Below are positions 12,020-23,539 of a DNA stretch of 64,000 bases, one piece after another. Position numbers and translations under genes: made by a program. Positions within the stretch are counted from its first letter, which is position 1. Each line of letters starts with the position of its first letter. The notes beneath the pieces are model-generated. The model was not told the origin of the DNA. It was given only the letters and a program-made list of their open reading frames with translations, and ran no database searches. The stretch comes from Proteles cristata cristata (lineage: Eukaryota > Chordata > Mammalia > Carnivora > Hyaenidae). The stretch covers positions 62,001 through 126,000 of the forward strand of contig JAESUZ010000982.1 of the NCBI GenBank assembly GCA_017311185.1, read 5' to 3'.

Positions 12020-12245
12020 AGCTAAAATTTAAGGCAATCTGACTTTGAAACATGTGTATCTTTGGGCAAGCTACTTAATTTTTTATGGTTTATTTTAAAC
12101 AAGAGGAGATTGAAGATAACATCAGTTTATAAGAACATCGAAGAACGTTTTAATGATGAAAACAAAATTATGTGACCCACAGGAATGCTTAGGCCACTGT
12201 GTGGCACATCAAAAGTGTTTAGCACGTGTTAGCCACTTTATTCAT
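12020..12245 (+). mobile_element. MIR SINE
   Basis: MIR order is visible: 'tctttgggcaagctacttaa' at 12059, then 'gtgtggcacatcaaaagtgt' near 12201 and 'ttagcacgtgttagcc' near 12219. Confidence 0.6.
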
Positions 12246-12613
12246 ATCTGTACTATAGACAGAATGGAGACAGTCAACTAAGGGTTCAGTTTTATTTTTG
12301 TGTGGAGAGTTGTGTACTGTTGCTCTTTGAAACTTAACAGTCTGACTAGATAGTAGCTATTAATTTAGGAAGAACTAAAGGAATAGATTTATTTGGAAAA
12401 AATAAGATTTGTGCTTAAAATACTGAATTTGAAGTGCAAAGTTCTCAATTTGTATTCTTAGTCTATTCCAGCCTGTAAACAGCAGGAATTAGCTGCAGGT
12501 AGACAAATTTTCATAATCCTGAGTTATGGGAACTTAACACTAATTCGAATGGACTTTTGCTATTGTGTTGACAACTGGTGTGATAAGTTGACATTTTATA
12601 CATTGACTTATTT
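12246..12613. other. anonymous sequence
   Basis: No gene or repeat recognised. The minus frame at 12511-12765 is mostly translated TA repeat. Confidence 0.5.
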
Positions 12614-12706
12614 TCATATATATATATATATATGATATATATATTACCCAATATATATATTACCCAATATATGTATGTATGTATGTGTATACATATATAT
12701 ATATAA
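12614..12706. repeat. TA/TATG satellite with repeated 'ttaccca' insert
   Basis: A TA run, then two copies of a TA block ending 'ttacccaatat' (about 12642-12670), a (TATG)n stretch, more TA, and a final 'taacccaata'. This is a short impure minisatellite. Confidence 0.85.
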
Positions 12707-13129
12707 CCCAATAATGAGGCAGAGGAAGAAAAAGAAATTAGAAAGAGGAATGAGTATGTCCTCACAGGCAGCTGTCACTCAAAGAAAACTTTCAGTATCA
12801 TCCACTCAGCTGTAATTATTCCCATAGTGCTTTAGAGCTCATGATAAACAGGTATCTTATTTGATTACCAAATATGTCTCAGTAGCTGATACCTGTGTGC
12901 TAAAAATAACTCTGAAATAGAAGTCAATGAAGCTAAAGTTGTGAAAAGAGTAATTCAGAGAGCTGAAGATTCCTTTTCTGAAAGGAATGCATGCTGGTAA
13001 ATTCAGAAGTTTAGCAGCCATAATCATGTAAAAGTTTCTCTTCGGATTGAATTTTTCCTTGATGATAATTTTGTTAGTTTGGTAGTCTATTTCAAAGGCT
13101 ATAGTACACATATTCAGGTCAATACAGCA
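12707..13129. other. anonymous sequence
   Basis: Nothing recognised. A 93-codon minus frame spans 12857-13138 with no splice, homology or composition support for being a gene. Confidence 0.5.
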
Positions 13130-13330
13130 ACCATGCATGTGTACCTACTATGTGTTAGACACTGATTTAAGTGCTGTGAATTAAAAATTACCAAAAAAAA
13201 AAAATTAAGGATTCCTGTTTCCTATTCAGACCCTGTTAAAAGGTTCAGAAAGGCACAAGATAATTATAATTCAAGGGAATAACAAGCCAAGTAGACGGTT
13301 GGGAGGTACACAAGCAAAATAATCATCTTC
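13130..13330 (-). mobile_element. possible L2 LINE fragment, antisense
   Basis: Begins like a complemented L2 end: 'gtacctactatgtgttagac' near 13141, then 'actgatttaagtgctgtgaa'. It is followed by a short A-run and diverged sequence. Confidence 0.35.
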
Positions 13331-13399
13331 TGTTCAAAATGGTTTTCTCAGTGATGGTACCACAATTCAGTCATTCATTCATCCAAACTGGAAGCCTGG

Positions 13400-13620
13400 T
13401 TTCTTTCCCTCATTCTCCACTTACAATTCATTAACATTCTTTATCTCCACTATATTTCAGTGCCACTTTTGCTTCATACTGGTATCACTGTCCACAAGAA
13501 GAATTCTATTTGCCTCTGGCCTCATCTCAATCCTGAACATAACATATACATCTGATTATGGGGTGTCGCCTGCTTAAAATCCTGTATTTCATCTCTGTAT
13601 TAATTATATAGTTTTGGTCT
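13400..13620 (+). mobile_element. possible L2 LINE fragment
   Basis: The order of short pyrimidine-rich blocks and 'cctgcttaaaatcctgtatt' (near 13568) resembles the L2 body before its 3' end. Divergence is high. Confidence 0.35.
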
Positions 13621-14339
13621 AGTATATAATCAAACATGGATTAATTAATGTATGAAAACAGTGAAAGAATGAATCTATTCCCTACTGGGCTACCTGGGCT
13701 CATCTTTGACTTTCCTGCAAATAGCAGGTCATCTAGCCCAGCAGAGCTACTGGCCTTATGAATATGCTATGATCTCAGATGTCTTCTCTGGGCTATTGCT
13801 CCTCTGCTCGGTTTCCCCTTTCAATTACATTCATATTGTGGGGTCTTCTTCATCTTCCTTAACAGTATTCAAGGAGATTGAAAATACTCCTTCCCCTGCT
13901 CTACATGCATTATGTCTAATACTCTTGTGGTTATAGTTATGCTGTTAGTCTTGGAAACTCTTAAATTGACCGTGATTAACTTGAAGGCATGAAATTCATT
14001 GTTTATCTTTTTTGCTTTAATTCCTCATGTCATCTTTGAAACATGATAAGTTACCTTTATTTGTTGATTATTAAAGGCATGAATAAAGTGGGGGAAGTAA
14101 TATGGAAGTATTACTGTGTTCATAATAGTAAAATAATTTAGACCTGAGTTTACTTATTTATGAAATACAGGTTTTTATACATATATACACACATTGAGAG
14201 AGACACAGAGAGAGATGTTAACAGCATTTGCTAGAAAGAAAAGAGAGAGAGATCTTAATAGTATATGCTAAATTATGCTAGTCAAAATGAGGACAGAGAT
14301 GAATAAATGTAAAAGCTGTTATTAGGTATTTTCTTATGT
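13621..14339. other. anonymous sequence with a small local duplication
   Basis: Mostly unrecognised. At about 14205-14272 two imperfect copies of roughly 35 bp follow each other, each starting 'gagagagat' and running to 'tgcta'. A 76-codon plus frame at 13706-13936 has no gene support. Confidence 0.45.
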
Positions 14340-14545
14340 GCATGTAGTGTTTTAAATCATATTCATGTATCAATTCAATTCATATTTACAATCACTTTAC
14401 TAGTGATAGATAATCACAATTACTTTTATTCTCATTTTATAGAATTGAAAAAGAATCACAGAGAAGGTACACAGTTCAGTCATGAGTCTGTGCTCAAAAC
14501 AAGATTGAAATCCAGGAACTCTGCTTTAGAGACATCTGCTCCTCA
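14340..14545 (-). mobile_element. MIR SINE, antisense
   Basis: Complemented MIR core: 'ctcattttatagaattgaaa' near 14430, 'tcacagagaaggtacacagt' near 14455, 'gaaatccaggaactctgctt' near 14506. Confidence 0.6.
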
Positions 14546-14984
14546 CCTTTAACAACTATACGTGGAATCTGCCTATTTAAAAAAAAAAAAGCAGGAGAGG
14601 GAAGAAGAGAGGCGAATATTGGCAATATTCAACTGCATATTCATATTTTGGTGGTGTTCTAAAACATTTTGTACTCTTGACTCAACATTTCTTAAACTGC
14701 TACTAAAATTCAATACTGTTTCAGAGGAATAGTTAGAATGGTGTCTTCAAATATTTCCTACTGACAATTTAACTGTATATTTAAAGGTTCATAGAAATGT
14801 CTAAAAGAAAATCATAAAAGCTCCAAAACAAAACTTAATAGAAATAAACAAACTTCATACAATGAAAGAACAAATTATCACTAAGTATGAGAAAACATCC
14901 AACTGGATTTTAATAAAAATGCAAATTAAAACAGCAATATGATAGCAATACCCATCTTTCCTAAACTACATCTTCTAGTGTTTT

Positions 14985-15200
14985 CTAGTCCCTTCTTTGC
15001 TCTCCGCATCCCCGCCATAAACTTTATTATTGTTTCTTAAGTACGGTCTTGGGTACTTTATCTTCTTCGACACAGTTCCCTTGGGAGATTTTATTTTCTC
15101 ACTCATGGTTGCAAGTAAATGTTAGAGTCCACAAATTTTATCCCCAGCCCTGGCATATTCTCTGAGGTGCAGATTCATGTTTAACACTGTTGTCCCCCCA
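14985..15200 (+). mobile_element. possible L2 LINE ORF2 fragment
   Basis: Word order resembles the L2 coding region upstream of its 3' end: 'ttgggagattttattttctc' at 15080, 'actcatggttgcaagtaaat' near 15100, 'ttatccccagccctggcata' near 15138. No open frame survives. The preceding 14860-14985 has weak L1-like wording. Confidence 0.4.
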
Positions 15201-15644
15201 AGGAAAGTAAAGACCAAAAAGTGTTATAAAGCCATGGTGTGAAGCCAGCACAAAGTTAACTGAGTACCTCTTCTCAATAGTGTCCTTCTGACCAGGCCTC
15301 TAACCTGGTACATCGTCCAAGGGGCATCCGTGAATTCAATAAGCTTATTTTTTTTTAATACATCATTACAGCTAGGCATACACAAGATCTGTCCTAAGTG
15401 TTTTAGGACATTTTGGTAAGTCATCTTTTCCTATTTATTCTCTGAATGGATATGGTTTTCTTCCCCCCCCACCACCACTTATTAGGATTCTAAAATAAAA
15501 TTTTAAGGCCATGCTGGTTTATGCATATGCTGATTATTAGGCTATTCTCTAAACTCCAAATGTATCCATCTGCTTTGAGTATAACAAAATATAGACTCTG
15601 TGTTGGATGCTTGGGCTGGGATTATACACACTCAATTTATCCAT
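15201..15644. other. anonymous sequence
   Basis: No gene or known repeat recognised. A 66-codon minus frame at 15224-15424 lacks support. Confidence 0.45.
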
Positions 15645-15661
15645 TGTTAGCTGGCTTTCAA

Positions 15662-15884
15662 GTAATTTTTTTTTTTGATGTTTTATTTATTTCTAGGAGA
15701 GAGAGAGAGAGACAGCGTGAGCAGGGGAGGGTCAGAGAGAGAGGGAGTCACAGACTGAAACAGGCTCCAGGCTCTAAGCTGGCAGTCAGCACAGAGCCCG
15801 ATGCGGGGCTGGAACCCACTAACCGCGAGATCATGACCTAAGCGAAAGTCGGACGCTTAACCAACTAAGCCACCCAGGCGCCCC
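15662..15884 (-). mobile_element. CAN-SINE, recent subfamily
   Basis: Complete inverted copy: T-tail, GA tract, 'cctaagcgaaagtcggacg' and end 'cacccaggcgcccc'. A perfect 17-bp target duplication ('tgttagctggctttcaa') lies at 15645-15661 and 15885-15901. Confidence 0.96.
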
Positions 15885-15901
15885 TGTTAGCTGGCTTTCA
15901 A

Positions 15902-16429
15902 TGAGGTTCCACAGATAAGGGTACTAGAGAGCAGATGGAAAGGCAGAGAAGAGGAGAGGCTACTTGCTGCATCCTTGTGTTTTATTGCTCAGTGAAGCTC
16001 CAGTATGGACTTTCTCTTCAGGAGTTGCCATTCACTCAAATCTTCCAACGCAGCACTTCCCAAAACAACCTCATTTTGCCTTCTTAGATGTGCCAGAACC
16101 AGCTGAGTGATGCCTCCTCCACAGACCTCTGATTCCAAGATCTTTGGGAGCCCTTCAATGAGCCCCTGGGCTCTAACAGACCCAAATCCTTCTCTTTGTT
16201 TCTCCAGCAGAATGGGTGGGAGATGCAATTATTTCCTGTCTGACAATTCAGTGTTTCATTTTATCTGCCTTACGCATCTGTTTAAGTAATGCTCTGTTTG
16301 TTCCTTCTGTGGAAATACCTAGTGTGGTTTTTGTGTTTGTTCCTAACTGGATACTGACTGATAAACTGTATTCACAGATTCCTTTCCAAAATCTTCTTCA
16401 TAAATAAATAACAGTGTTCCCTCAGAGGA
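15902..16429. other. unassigned sequence, possibly LTR-derived
   Basis: Less AT-rich than its surroundings. The end, 'ggatactgactgataaactg' near 16348, recalls the termini of old MaLR-type LTRs, but I cannot assign a family. Short overlapping frames on both strands have no coding support. Confidence 0.3.
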
Positions 16430-16950
16430 AGCAGAATTCATTTATTAAGCATATTTTGAGCACCGTGCAAACATTAATCACAGAGTTAAGTGCTAGGGAT
16501 ACTTAAGTACCAGGGTAAGTAAAAATAGTTTCTATAGAATATAACAGTCTGGCAGAAGAGAAAAGAAAAGCCATTAAAATAGAATATGCCCATAAATTAA
16601 TATTTTAGTTTACAATAATGGATACTGGATACATATCAGGACATATTTCTAAGTTTGGCGGGAGTTTAGGATAAGGAATATGTGTTGAGAAGTAAGAGGA
16701 AACACATCCCATAAATATTTGTATTCCCAATAGTTTTCTAAAGGCTATAAGAAACAGTATGGTGGTGAATCTTAATTGTATCCCTTAGAAAAATCTCTTT
16801 GACAACAGTGCAGAATGGTTAGAAAGGAGGCGAAGCTGAAACCTCAGTGACCAATTAGGGAGGTTTGGCAGCCCAGCCAGTAAGACACCATGAGCAGTTG
16901 AATGAAAGGAGAGACAGCTAAAAGTGGGAGAGGGAGATAGAGCCCAGACT
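16430..16950 (-). mobile_element. L2 LINE 3' region, antisense
   Basis: Begins as a complemented L2 3' end: 'ttcatttattaagcatattt' at 16437 and 'taagtgctagggatac' near 16487. Traces of the upstream region follow ('tggttagaaaggaggcgaag' near 16815). Confidence 0.45.
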
Positions 16951-17929
16951 TATTAACAATATAAGACAGGACAAATCAGCCTGTGAGGAATCTCCAATCT
17001 AGTTCACCTGATTTAAATTTCTGGAAACTTTCTCAAATATAATTAATAATTCAAAAGTCATTACTAAGTGCCAATTTTCCCCAAATTACTACTTACAGGA
17101 CATTATTACCTATGATTTACAGGCACCTGAAAATTAATATGATCAATATGAAACTCATTGTGTCTCTTCAAATATGTTTTTATCAGAACCCTCATCCTGT
17201 TGAATTACGCTCCCATCTCTAAAGGTCAGGTACCTTCTCTTTGCCTCATTCCACTCACCCAGGTTCCTCAGTTTTCTCCTTCAAATCGGCTGCCCTTCAT
17301 CTCTACTTCTATCGGGGTCTTGTGTCAATCACTCCTCAGAGATGAAGTATGGACCATTTTAGTAATATAACTATTTCCTTCACTTTTCTTGTAAAACCTC
17401 TCCTTAGATCCTTGAAATTTAATCCATAGCACAAATTTGGACAGATGATTACTTTGCTTAGAAACTTTTGTCATTCGACTGACCCCTGCATCAATTTTCC
17501 TAAATTATCTATTCTTTGTCAATGTGCAGTTATTGTAATTTCTTAGTATTTGTATCCTCACTTTTGTCCCTCCGTACCTATCTACATGCTGTTCCATCTC
17601 TGCAAAGTGTCTGTTCATTGTTCTTATCGTAACTCATACTTATTTGCTCTCAAAAACTCATATCAATATCACATCCTTTGTGAAAATATAAGGTTTAGCA
17701 ATTGTTTTATTCTTGTGTTAGTGTCCCTAATAAGTTTGCTGAATAGAATCACTAGGTTTATGAGAACTGTAATATAGATGCATAGGAATTTCCCCTTTAT
17801 TATAACTGTCTGACTCTGATAGTCCTAAATTGTCTACACTTCAGCATGTGGCACTAATGTTAAGGAGAAAATATTTTTTTCACACAAAAAATACCATAAA
17901 AACAATAATGGAAAACACTAACACCCCGC
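16951..17929. other. anonymous sequence
   Basis: No gene or named repeat identified. Frames of 70-75 codons at 17158-17370 and 17550-17777 look random. Confidence 0.45.
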
Positions 17930-18610
17930 CCAAAAAAGATGAAGGAGTCAAGTGAACAAGTCATTGAAGAAATACAAGCTAACAATAAAAAAAATGATTG
18001 ATCATTAACATGAATTAAATAAATGTTAGGTAAAGCAAAACTTTAATAATATTTTGACTATCAAGTTATGATTTCTTGTAAACCCTAACAATCAATGCTA
18101 ATGAGGGCTGTGTGAAATTGAAATGGTCTTAATTCAACATTCCTGTAAGTTTAAATTAGTAAAATATTTCTTGGGAGTAACTTAGCCATATATACCTATC
18201 TAAAAATATAATAATATTTTGCAAAAGTATTGTCACATATAGGAGTCTAAGAGATCATTCAACTATATAGTCCGAGATGCTTGTTATGCTAATATTTATG
18301 ACAGCAAAAATAGAAGACAAATATTCCCCTGTAATAAAGGGATGTTTAAACACACTGTTACAATGAACTATATTAGAAATTTAAAATATATTAATAAATA
18401 CTTTTTGGCTACACTAATGCAAATAAAATAAAGAGATATAAATCTGAATACCAAGAACAGTTATAAGAATACTAAAGTTATCTATTTGTAAATGGGCAAA
18501 AATAAAATAGGAGAGATGATTACAAAATAGTAGGACAAGTTACCTCTTGGTGGTGAGAGTATGGATACCTTTTTCTTTATGCTTATACATTTTGTAAATT
18601 TTTCAGATAT
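17930..18610 (+). mobile_element. old L1/HAL1-type LINE 3' region
   Basis: The order 'taaagggatgtttaaacaca' (near 18336), 'aatatattaataaatac' (near 18385), 'tggtggtgagagtatggata' (near 18549) and 'cttatacattttgtaaattt' (near 18581) parallels old L1M/HAL1 tails. It is diverged. Confidence 0.45.
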
Positions 18611-18689
18611 ATCTTCTTCACAAATTTATCTTACTTCCTTTAACAACGTAGCCATTTGGTTATTTAATTAATGTTTTTGTTTGTTTTGT

Positions 18690-18835
18690 TGTTGTTGTTT
18701 TTAGCCTGCCAGACTATAAACTGCAAGGGAACATGCATTTTCTTTTTCATTCTTCATTGTATTCCCCAGAAACTACCATGTGAGGGGCATTATTAGTATG
18801 TTAAATATTTGTTTAATAAATGAATAATTAGACAG
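18690..18835 (+). mobile_element. L2 LINE 3' end
   Basis: 'agactataaactgcaaggga' at 18711, 'gtattccccagaaactacca' near 18759 and the end 'ttgtttaataaatgaataa' at 18809 follow the L2 3' end order. Confidence 0.6.
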
Positions 18836-20229
18836 TACTTTAAAAAGAGTTTTCCCTCTTCAATAGTGATGAATGTATTCTAATGAAACTTAAGCTTCAT
18901 AGCCCTGGATTTGCTCAAGTCTCTCAAAACCCCAAAAGGGACTTTAGTAATTTTCTTTTTTATAATTTTTTTCTCTTAAAGTGAATTTCCCCCAAAAGAA
19001 TAAACTTGAAGATTTAAAAGCCTAGATCTGTCTCTGCTCCTTGAATGTTTTTTATTCTCATAAACTTTTATATATCTTAATATTTTATTTTATACAATGC
19101 TCTGTAATTCCTAAATATGTTGTATAAATGGATTTTTTGCAGTTACAGCTTGATTATTCTATGACAACTATTTAATTGTATTTCTCTTTCCACAAGTATC
19201 TAGAAAAACATTTTAGTTTACCTGTAGTGATAAATTCATACCAGTTGTACCAAATAAGGAGAAAATCTCCTAAAATAATTTGACAACTTATTGAAGAGAA
19301 ACATCTATTTCTGAAGTCAAGAAACATTGTGCAAGCTTGGCATTTATCTATGGAGACAAAATTTGGATCTATTTCTAGCTGAAAGAGCTGACTGCCTGGA
19401 AAAGGCCTGAGGGAAGAAGGGAGAAGTAATCTTCTGAGATTTGCCTTTTTTTCTTTTTCCTTTTTGGCTTATTTATTTGACTTCAGATTGCAGGACTTCA
19501 AGACACTGTTTTCTTGCTACATCACATATTTTCCAAAGCATTTTGTCTCTGAGCAGCACACATCAAAGGCAACATGAAAATATAAAGCATTCCTTTGGCA
19601 AGATGGAACTTTTATTTGGTGACTTATTTATAAGTTAAAAGTAATTGCTCCAAATATAAATTTGTTTGACTCACATATTACACAAGTAATTTCAAAATCT
19701 TTTGGAAGGTTACTGTTCATGCACTTTGGTTTTGAAATTGGATGTGTTAGCAAATAGTAGTTGGTTTTCATTGCCAGTTGGAAACTGGCAGGTTATTCTT
19801 CATCAGCAAGTTGTAGGAACATTAGGCTTAGATTAAGATCTGTTCAGTAAAAGGCATTTACAGTGGTACCCCTTTTTCTAATGATTTCTCCTCCTCCTAA
19901 GTTAAGAAGGAGAGAAAACATACAAGCATTTTTATATGTAAATACTCCAATACATTTAGGAAAATATATTTCAGAGATAGATTCAGCGATGATCTAGTTT
20001 GAGAAAGTTAAGAATGCGATAACTAGAACTGAACTGGCAAAATACATGTTTGGTAAATTAAAGTGCAGTAAAATAAACCCATGAAAATATACCTTTCAAA
20101 AAAAGGTGAAATGACAACTTTCATAGAAATACCAAAATGAATACATGTTAAAGATATATATTTTTTTTACTAATTAATCAATGAGGGAACCAAGTACATA
20201 CTATAACTGATTAAAAAGAGAAGCCTTCA
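18836..20229. other. anonymous AT-rich sequence
   Basis: No gene or clear repeat seen over about 1.4 kb. Confidence 0.5.
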
Positions 20230-20447
20230 GGGGTGCCTGGGTGGCTCAGTCAGTTAAGCATCTGACTTCAGCTCAGGTCATGATCTCCCAGTTTGTGGGT
20301 TTGAGCCCCACAATGGGCTCTGTGCTGACAGCCCAGAGACTGGAGCCTGCTTCAGATTCTGTGTCTTCCTCTCTCTCTGCCCCTCCCCTGTTCATGCTCT
20401 GTCTATCCTTGCTTCTTAATAATAAATAAATGTTAAAAAATTAAAAA
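20230..20447 (+). mobile_element. CAN-SINE, older type
   Basis: Starts 'ggggtgcctgggtggctcag', carries the older 'gacttcagctcaggtcatga' form, a CT-rich tract and an AATAAATAAA tail. Only 33 bp separate it from the next SINE, in the same orientation. Confidence 0.93.
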
Positions 20448-20480
20448 AAGAGAGTCCCTCAAAGAATACATACACTTGTA

Positions 20481-20703
20481 GGGGCGCCTGGGTGGCTTAG
20501 TCAGTTAAGCGTCCGACTTTCGCTTGGGTCATGATCTCGTGGTTCGTGGGTTCGAGCCCCGCATCGGGCTATGTGCTGACTGCCAGCTCAGAGCCTGGAG
20601 CCTGTTTCAGCCTGTAACTCCCTCTCTCTCTGACCCTCCCCTGCTCACGCTGTCTCTCTCTCTCTCCTAAAAATAAATAAAACATTAAAAAATTAAAAAA
20701 AAA
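20481..20703 (+). mobile_element. CAN-SINE, recent subfamily
   Basis: Full copy with 'ggggcgcctgggtggcttag', 'gactttcgcttgggtcatga' and 'gtgctgactgccagctcaga'. A 20-bp target duplication ('aaagaatacatacacttgta') lies at 20461-20480 and 20704-20723. It inserted just past the tail of the preceding SINE. Confidence 0.96.
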
Positions 20704-20940
20704 AAAGAATACATACACTTGTAGATCAAGAATATTGAAATGAATATGGAATATGCAAATAAAGAGAAAAGTGGAAAGTCCATGGAACATGTACTAGAAA
20801 GGGCTGAATTTGCATTGCTGTTAGTTTTCTACAATTTGTAGAGTTGAAAAATACTTTCCATAGAATAGTAGTTGTTATGTCCGAATCGCGAGTCCCCAGA
20901 GACTTCCAAGGAGCTGGCACCCATGCAAGTACGAAAGCAT

Positions 20941-20947
20941 CTTTATT
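20941..20947 (-). terminator. AATAAAG polyadenylation signal in the solo LTR
   Basis: Reverse complement of 'ctttatt'. It lies about 70 bp from the LTR 3' end, as expected for the R region. Confidence 0.6.
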
Positions 20948-21022
20948 ACAAGATTGAGCAGGGGCTCACCCATCTCCTGGCGCAGTGGAAGCAAAGTGGA
21001 GCCCCGAACAGTGGCGAGCAGG

Positions 21023-21029
21023 GTTTTTA
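21023..21029 (-). promoter_or_regulatory. TATA-like box in the solo LTR
   Basis: On the minus strand 'ccccataaaaaccctgc' sits about 80 bases before the AATAAAG signal, the usual spacing of an LTR promoter. Activity is unknown. Confidence 0.5.
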
Positions 21030-21464
21030 TGGGGTAAGGGCGGGGGTGTTACCGTGCACACGTTGTACGTTTTGCATCATTACATAAACACCAATCATAA
21101 TTGTACAGTACCCGTAGTAACAGTTTTGACCATTCAGTATCTGCGAGGCATCCATTACTTTTGGCAGGACCCAATCATGACCTTTGAGAATCTTTTGAAA
21201 ATGACCAATTATGAGGTGGGCTCAGAGGATCTATGTGGGGCTTATGCAAGTGGTGAATGATTGGCTATTTTGTACAAAGTAACTACCTGCAGTTACCAGC
21301 CCTGACTCGTCTCCAAGACTACAGGAATGTTACACATTTCTTTTGATTGGCAGATCTGAGGGCGGTCCCGAAGGTGGCTTCAGCTGAGGCTTTTCCTGGA
21401 ACTGGGACTATGTGCAGCCTGACGTTGTTTCTAATGGAGGACTTAATTTCAGGCTTCTCATAGT

Positions 21465-21829
21465 CAGATAAAATGGAAGAATGTACCATAGTGTACAAAT
21501 AATGCATAATTTTCCATTGATGGACAAATTTTTCTACATGTATAGGGCCACTAAAGTATAAAGTCATTGTTTTCTGTTTTATAGCTATGAGATAAATCTA
21601 ATCTTTGTTCAATAGAATAAAATACACAAAGGTTATATTATTAGAATGATTCTAAGTTAAATTAAAATGTTATTCAATTACAGAGGAAGTGGAACATTTG
21701 AAGATACGGAATTACTGCAAAGTTCTTTCATAACCACATCCTTTCCATCTTGATTTCTGGAACCTTATCTATTTAGGAGCTGACGCTAAATACTTGGGAC
21801 AGTATTCCTAGTCTGGTTTTCTTCCTTAT
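21465..21829. other. anonymous sequence
   Basis: Nothing recognised between the LTR and the weak L2 relic. Confidence 0.5.
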
Positions 21830-22030
21830 GCTACACATCTAATCTATCACCTACTCGTACGTTACCTTCACTGTTTAAACACAACCAGTTCACTCCATTT
21901 TTATTGCCTTTAACCTAGACCAAACTTGTATCATTTATATTTCATCTTGAGTATTGTAATAGCTTTCTTACTGGCATTCTTGCATTTGCTTTGATCTAAC
22001 TCTATTCTTGTATCCACAAAACACTCAGAA
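21830..22030 (+). mobile_element. possible L2 LINE fragment
   Basis: 'gagtattgtaatagctttct' near 21951 followed by 'tactggcattcttgcatttg' resembles the L2 coding region. No open frame. Confidence 0.4.
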
Positions 22031-22060
22031 TGTGTGTGTGTGTATGTGTGTGCACACTCC
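22031..22060. repeat. (TG)n microsatellite
   Basis: TG run with interruptions at the end of the preceding L2-like segment. Confidence 0.85.
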
Positions 22061-22391
22061 TAATTCTCAGAAAATCTTTTATTACCAAGAGGAATAGCAG
22101 GTTGATATTTTTTCCATCCTAGGCAAAAGAAAATATTAGCTTGGTTTGTTTACCTGAATGGATTCATGTTCATTATAATTTACTTCTTCTTCTAATGATT
22201 ATACTTATATGTTCCTTGTGTAGGAAAAAATGGCCCCTTTTCATTGGCTCAGAATGATTTTTAAATGTACATGAAATATTATTATCTTTCTTAAAACCTA
22301 ATGATAATACATAGTTCTTTAGAGAATGGAATACAAATTCCTTTTATCTTTTTACATTGCAACTTGGGGCATACTTCACTTCTTTCGATTC

Positions 22392-22608
22392 TTTTAAAGC
22401 AGGATTTCTCAAGCTTGGCCCCTTATGAGCGGTTGTCTTGTTCACTCGGGGATTTTAATAGCATTACTAGCCTCTATCTACAACACAACAGCATCACTAA
22501 CACACACACGCACGTGTGCACGCACACACAAAATGTCTCCTGCCATTTGTTAACCAAATGTGCCCCAGAGGGCAATATTTCCCCTGGTTGGGAACCATAG
22601 CTTTAAAG
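22392..22608 (-). mobile_element. MER5A DNA transposon (hAT-Charlie)
   Basis: Element at 22400-22600, from 'caggatttctcaagcttggc' to 'cctggttgggaaccatag', matching MER5A ends in reverse. The 8-bp target duplication (ttttaaag at 22392-22399, ctttaaag at 22601-22608, one difference) is the size hAT transposases make. It is non-autonomous with no coding capacity. A CA-rich microsatellite has expanded inside (about 22500-22530). Confidence 0.85.
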
Positions 22609-23539
22609 CACCAAACTTTCTTGCCCCTGGATATTCCCATATGAGTTTCCTCTGTAAGCAAGGCTCTTTAGGTTTCATGCATAGTTGACTTTTCTTATTC
22701 TGGTACTTTTTTTTTTTTTTTTTCTTATCCATTAACTCTAAAAGTATTATCCACCCTTTAACTCTCAGGATTAAACACTATACTTTCATTCATACAACAT
22801 TACAATATGTATTTAGATATGTATTTATTTAACATCTGCTTCCTCAACTACAGTATAGCTCCAAGCAAAGGTAAAATATGCCAGTTTGGTTCACTATTGT
22901 AGAGTTAGATCTGGACACAGGATTGACACAGAGGAGGCACTAAAAACATATATTTTAAATGCCTGGATGAAAATTGAGATTGATCTCTCTACTCATAAAT
23001 TGGGACCTTCACATTACACCATAGTTGGAAGTTTTTAAAAGGCTAATTGTGCTTAGCAAACTGGTGATTTCAAGAATAAATGCCTATGTAAGCTTTATGC
23101 CTTTAGCAGAGAACACCAATTTTCACACAACTAATTATTACTATGACTGTGACTATGACTATAATCATTTCCATACTGGATATTCTAGAGGAGGCAGAAA
23201 AGCATAGAATTCTATGTTATTTAGAGGCATGTTTTGTATCACGCCTATTTGCTTATTTGTTTGTTTTATTCCCTGAGTAATTTATTTGTTTAAATTGCAA
23301 TTTAGATGATCATTTTAAAGATAAAGTGTTTTAGGAAATCTTTCACAAAAGCATGCACATTTTGGTTTCACGCATGCTCCTCATGTTTATTCTTTACAAA
23401 ATACCTGTTTTGGAATTTTTTCAACTAAGAAAGCCTTTGAAAGTACTGAACAAATAACTTTTGGTGGATAAATCATTACTCAAAACAATTTGCCATAATA
23501 ATTTTGTGTTGAAAGTTTTATTGCATGTATACAGAGACT
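22609..23539. other. anonymous sequence with a T-run
   Basis: A poly-T run at 22708-22723 is not joined to a recognisable retrotransposon. No gene seen. Confidence 0.5.

Larger units (their letters stand above)
20869..21464 (-). mobile_element. solo LTR of an endogenous retrovirus (ERV1-like)
   Basis: A single LTR of 588 bp (20873-21460) bounded by TG...CA and an exact 4-bp target duplication 'tagt' (20869-20872, 21461-21464), the size used by gammaretrovirus-like (ERV1) elements. On the minus strand the order is U3, a TATA-like 'ataaaaa' (about 21023-21029), and AATAAAG (20941-20947) ahead of a short U5. It is CpG-richer than its surroundings, suggesting modest age. No internal retroviral genes remain, consistent with LTR-LTR recombination. 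Frames of 71-91 codons inside are not genes. The family name is not determined. Confidence 0.85.

Noticed and set aside
12614..12706. Interstitial telomere-like repeat ('taccca' units)
   Set aside because: Units are TA-dominated and not TTAGGG/CCCTAA; it is an ordinary satellite run.
15662..15884. tRNA gene from the tRNA-like head
   Set aside because: The tRNA-like part is the head of a CAN-SINE with CT tract, A-tail and target duplication, here and in all other copies.
20985..21260. 91-codon plus frame in the LTR
   Set aside because: It lies antisense to the LTR and has no viral or cellular gene features.
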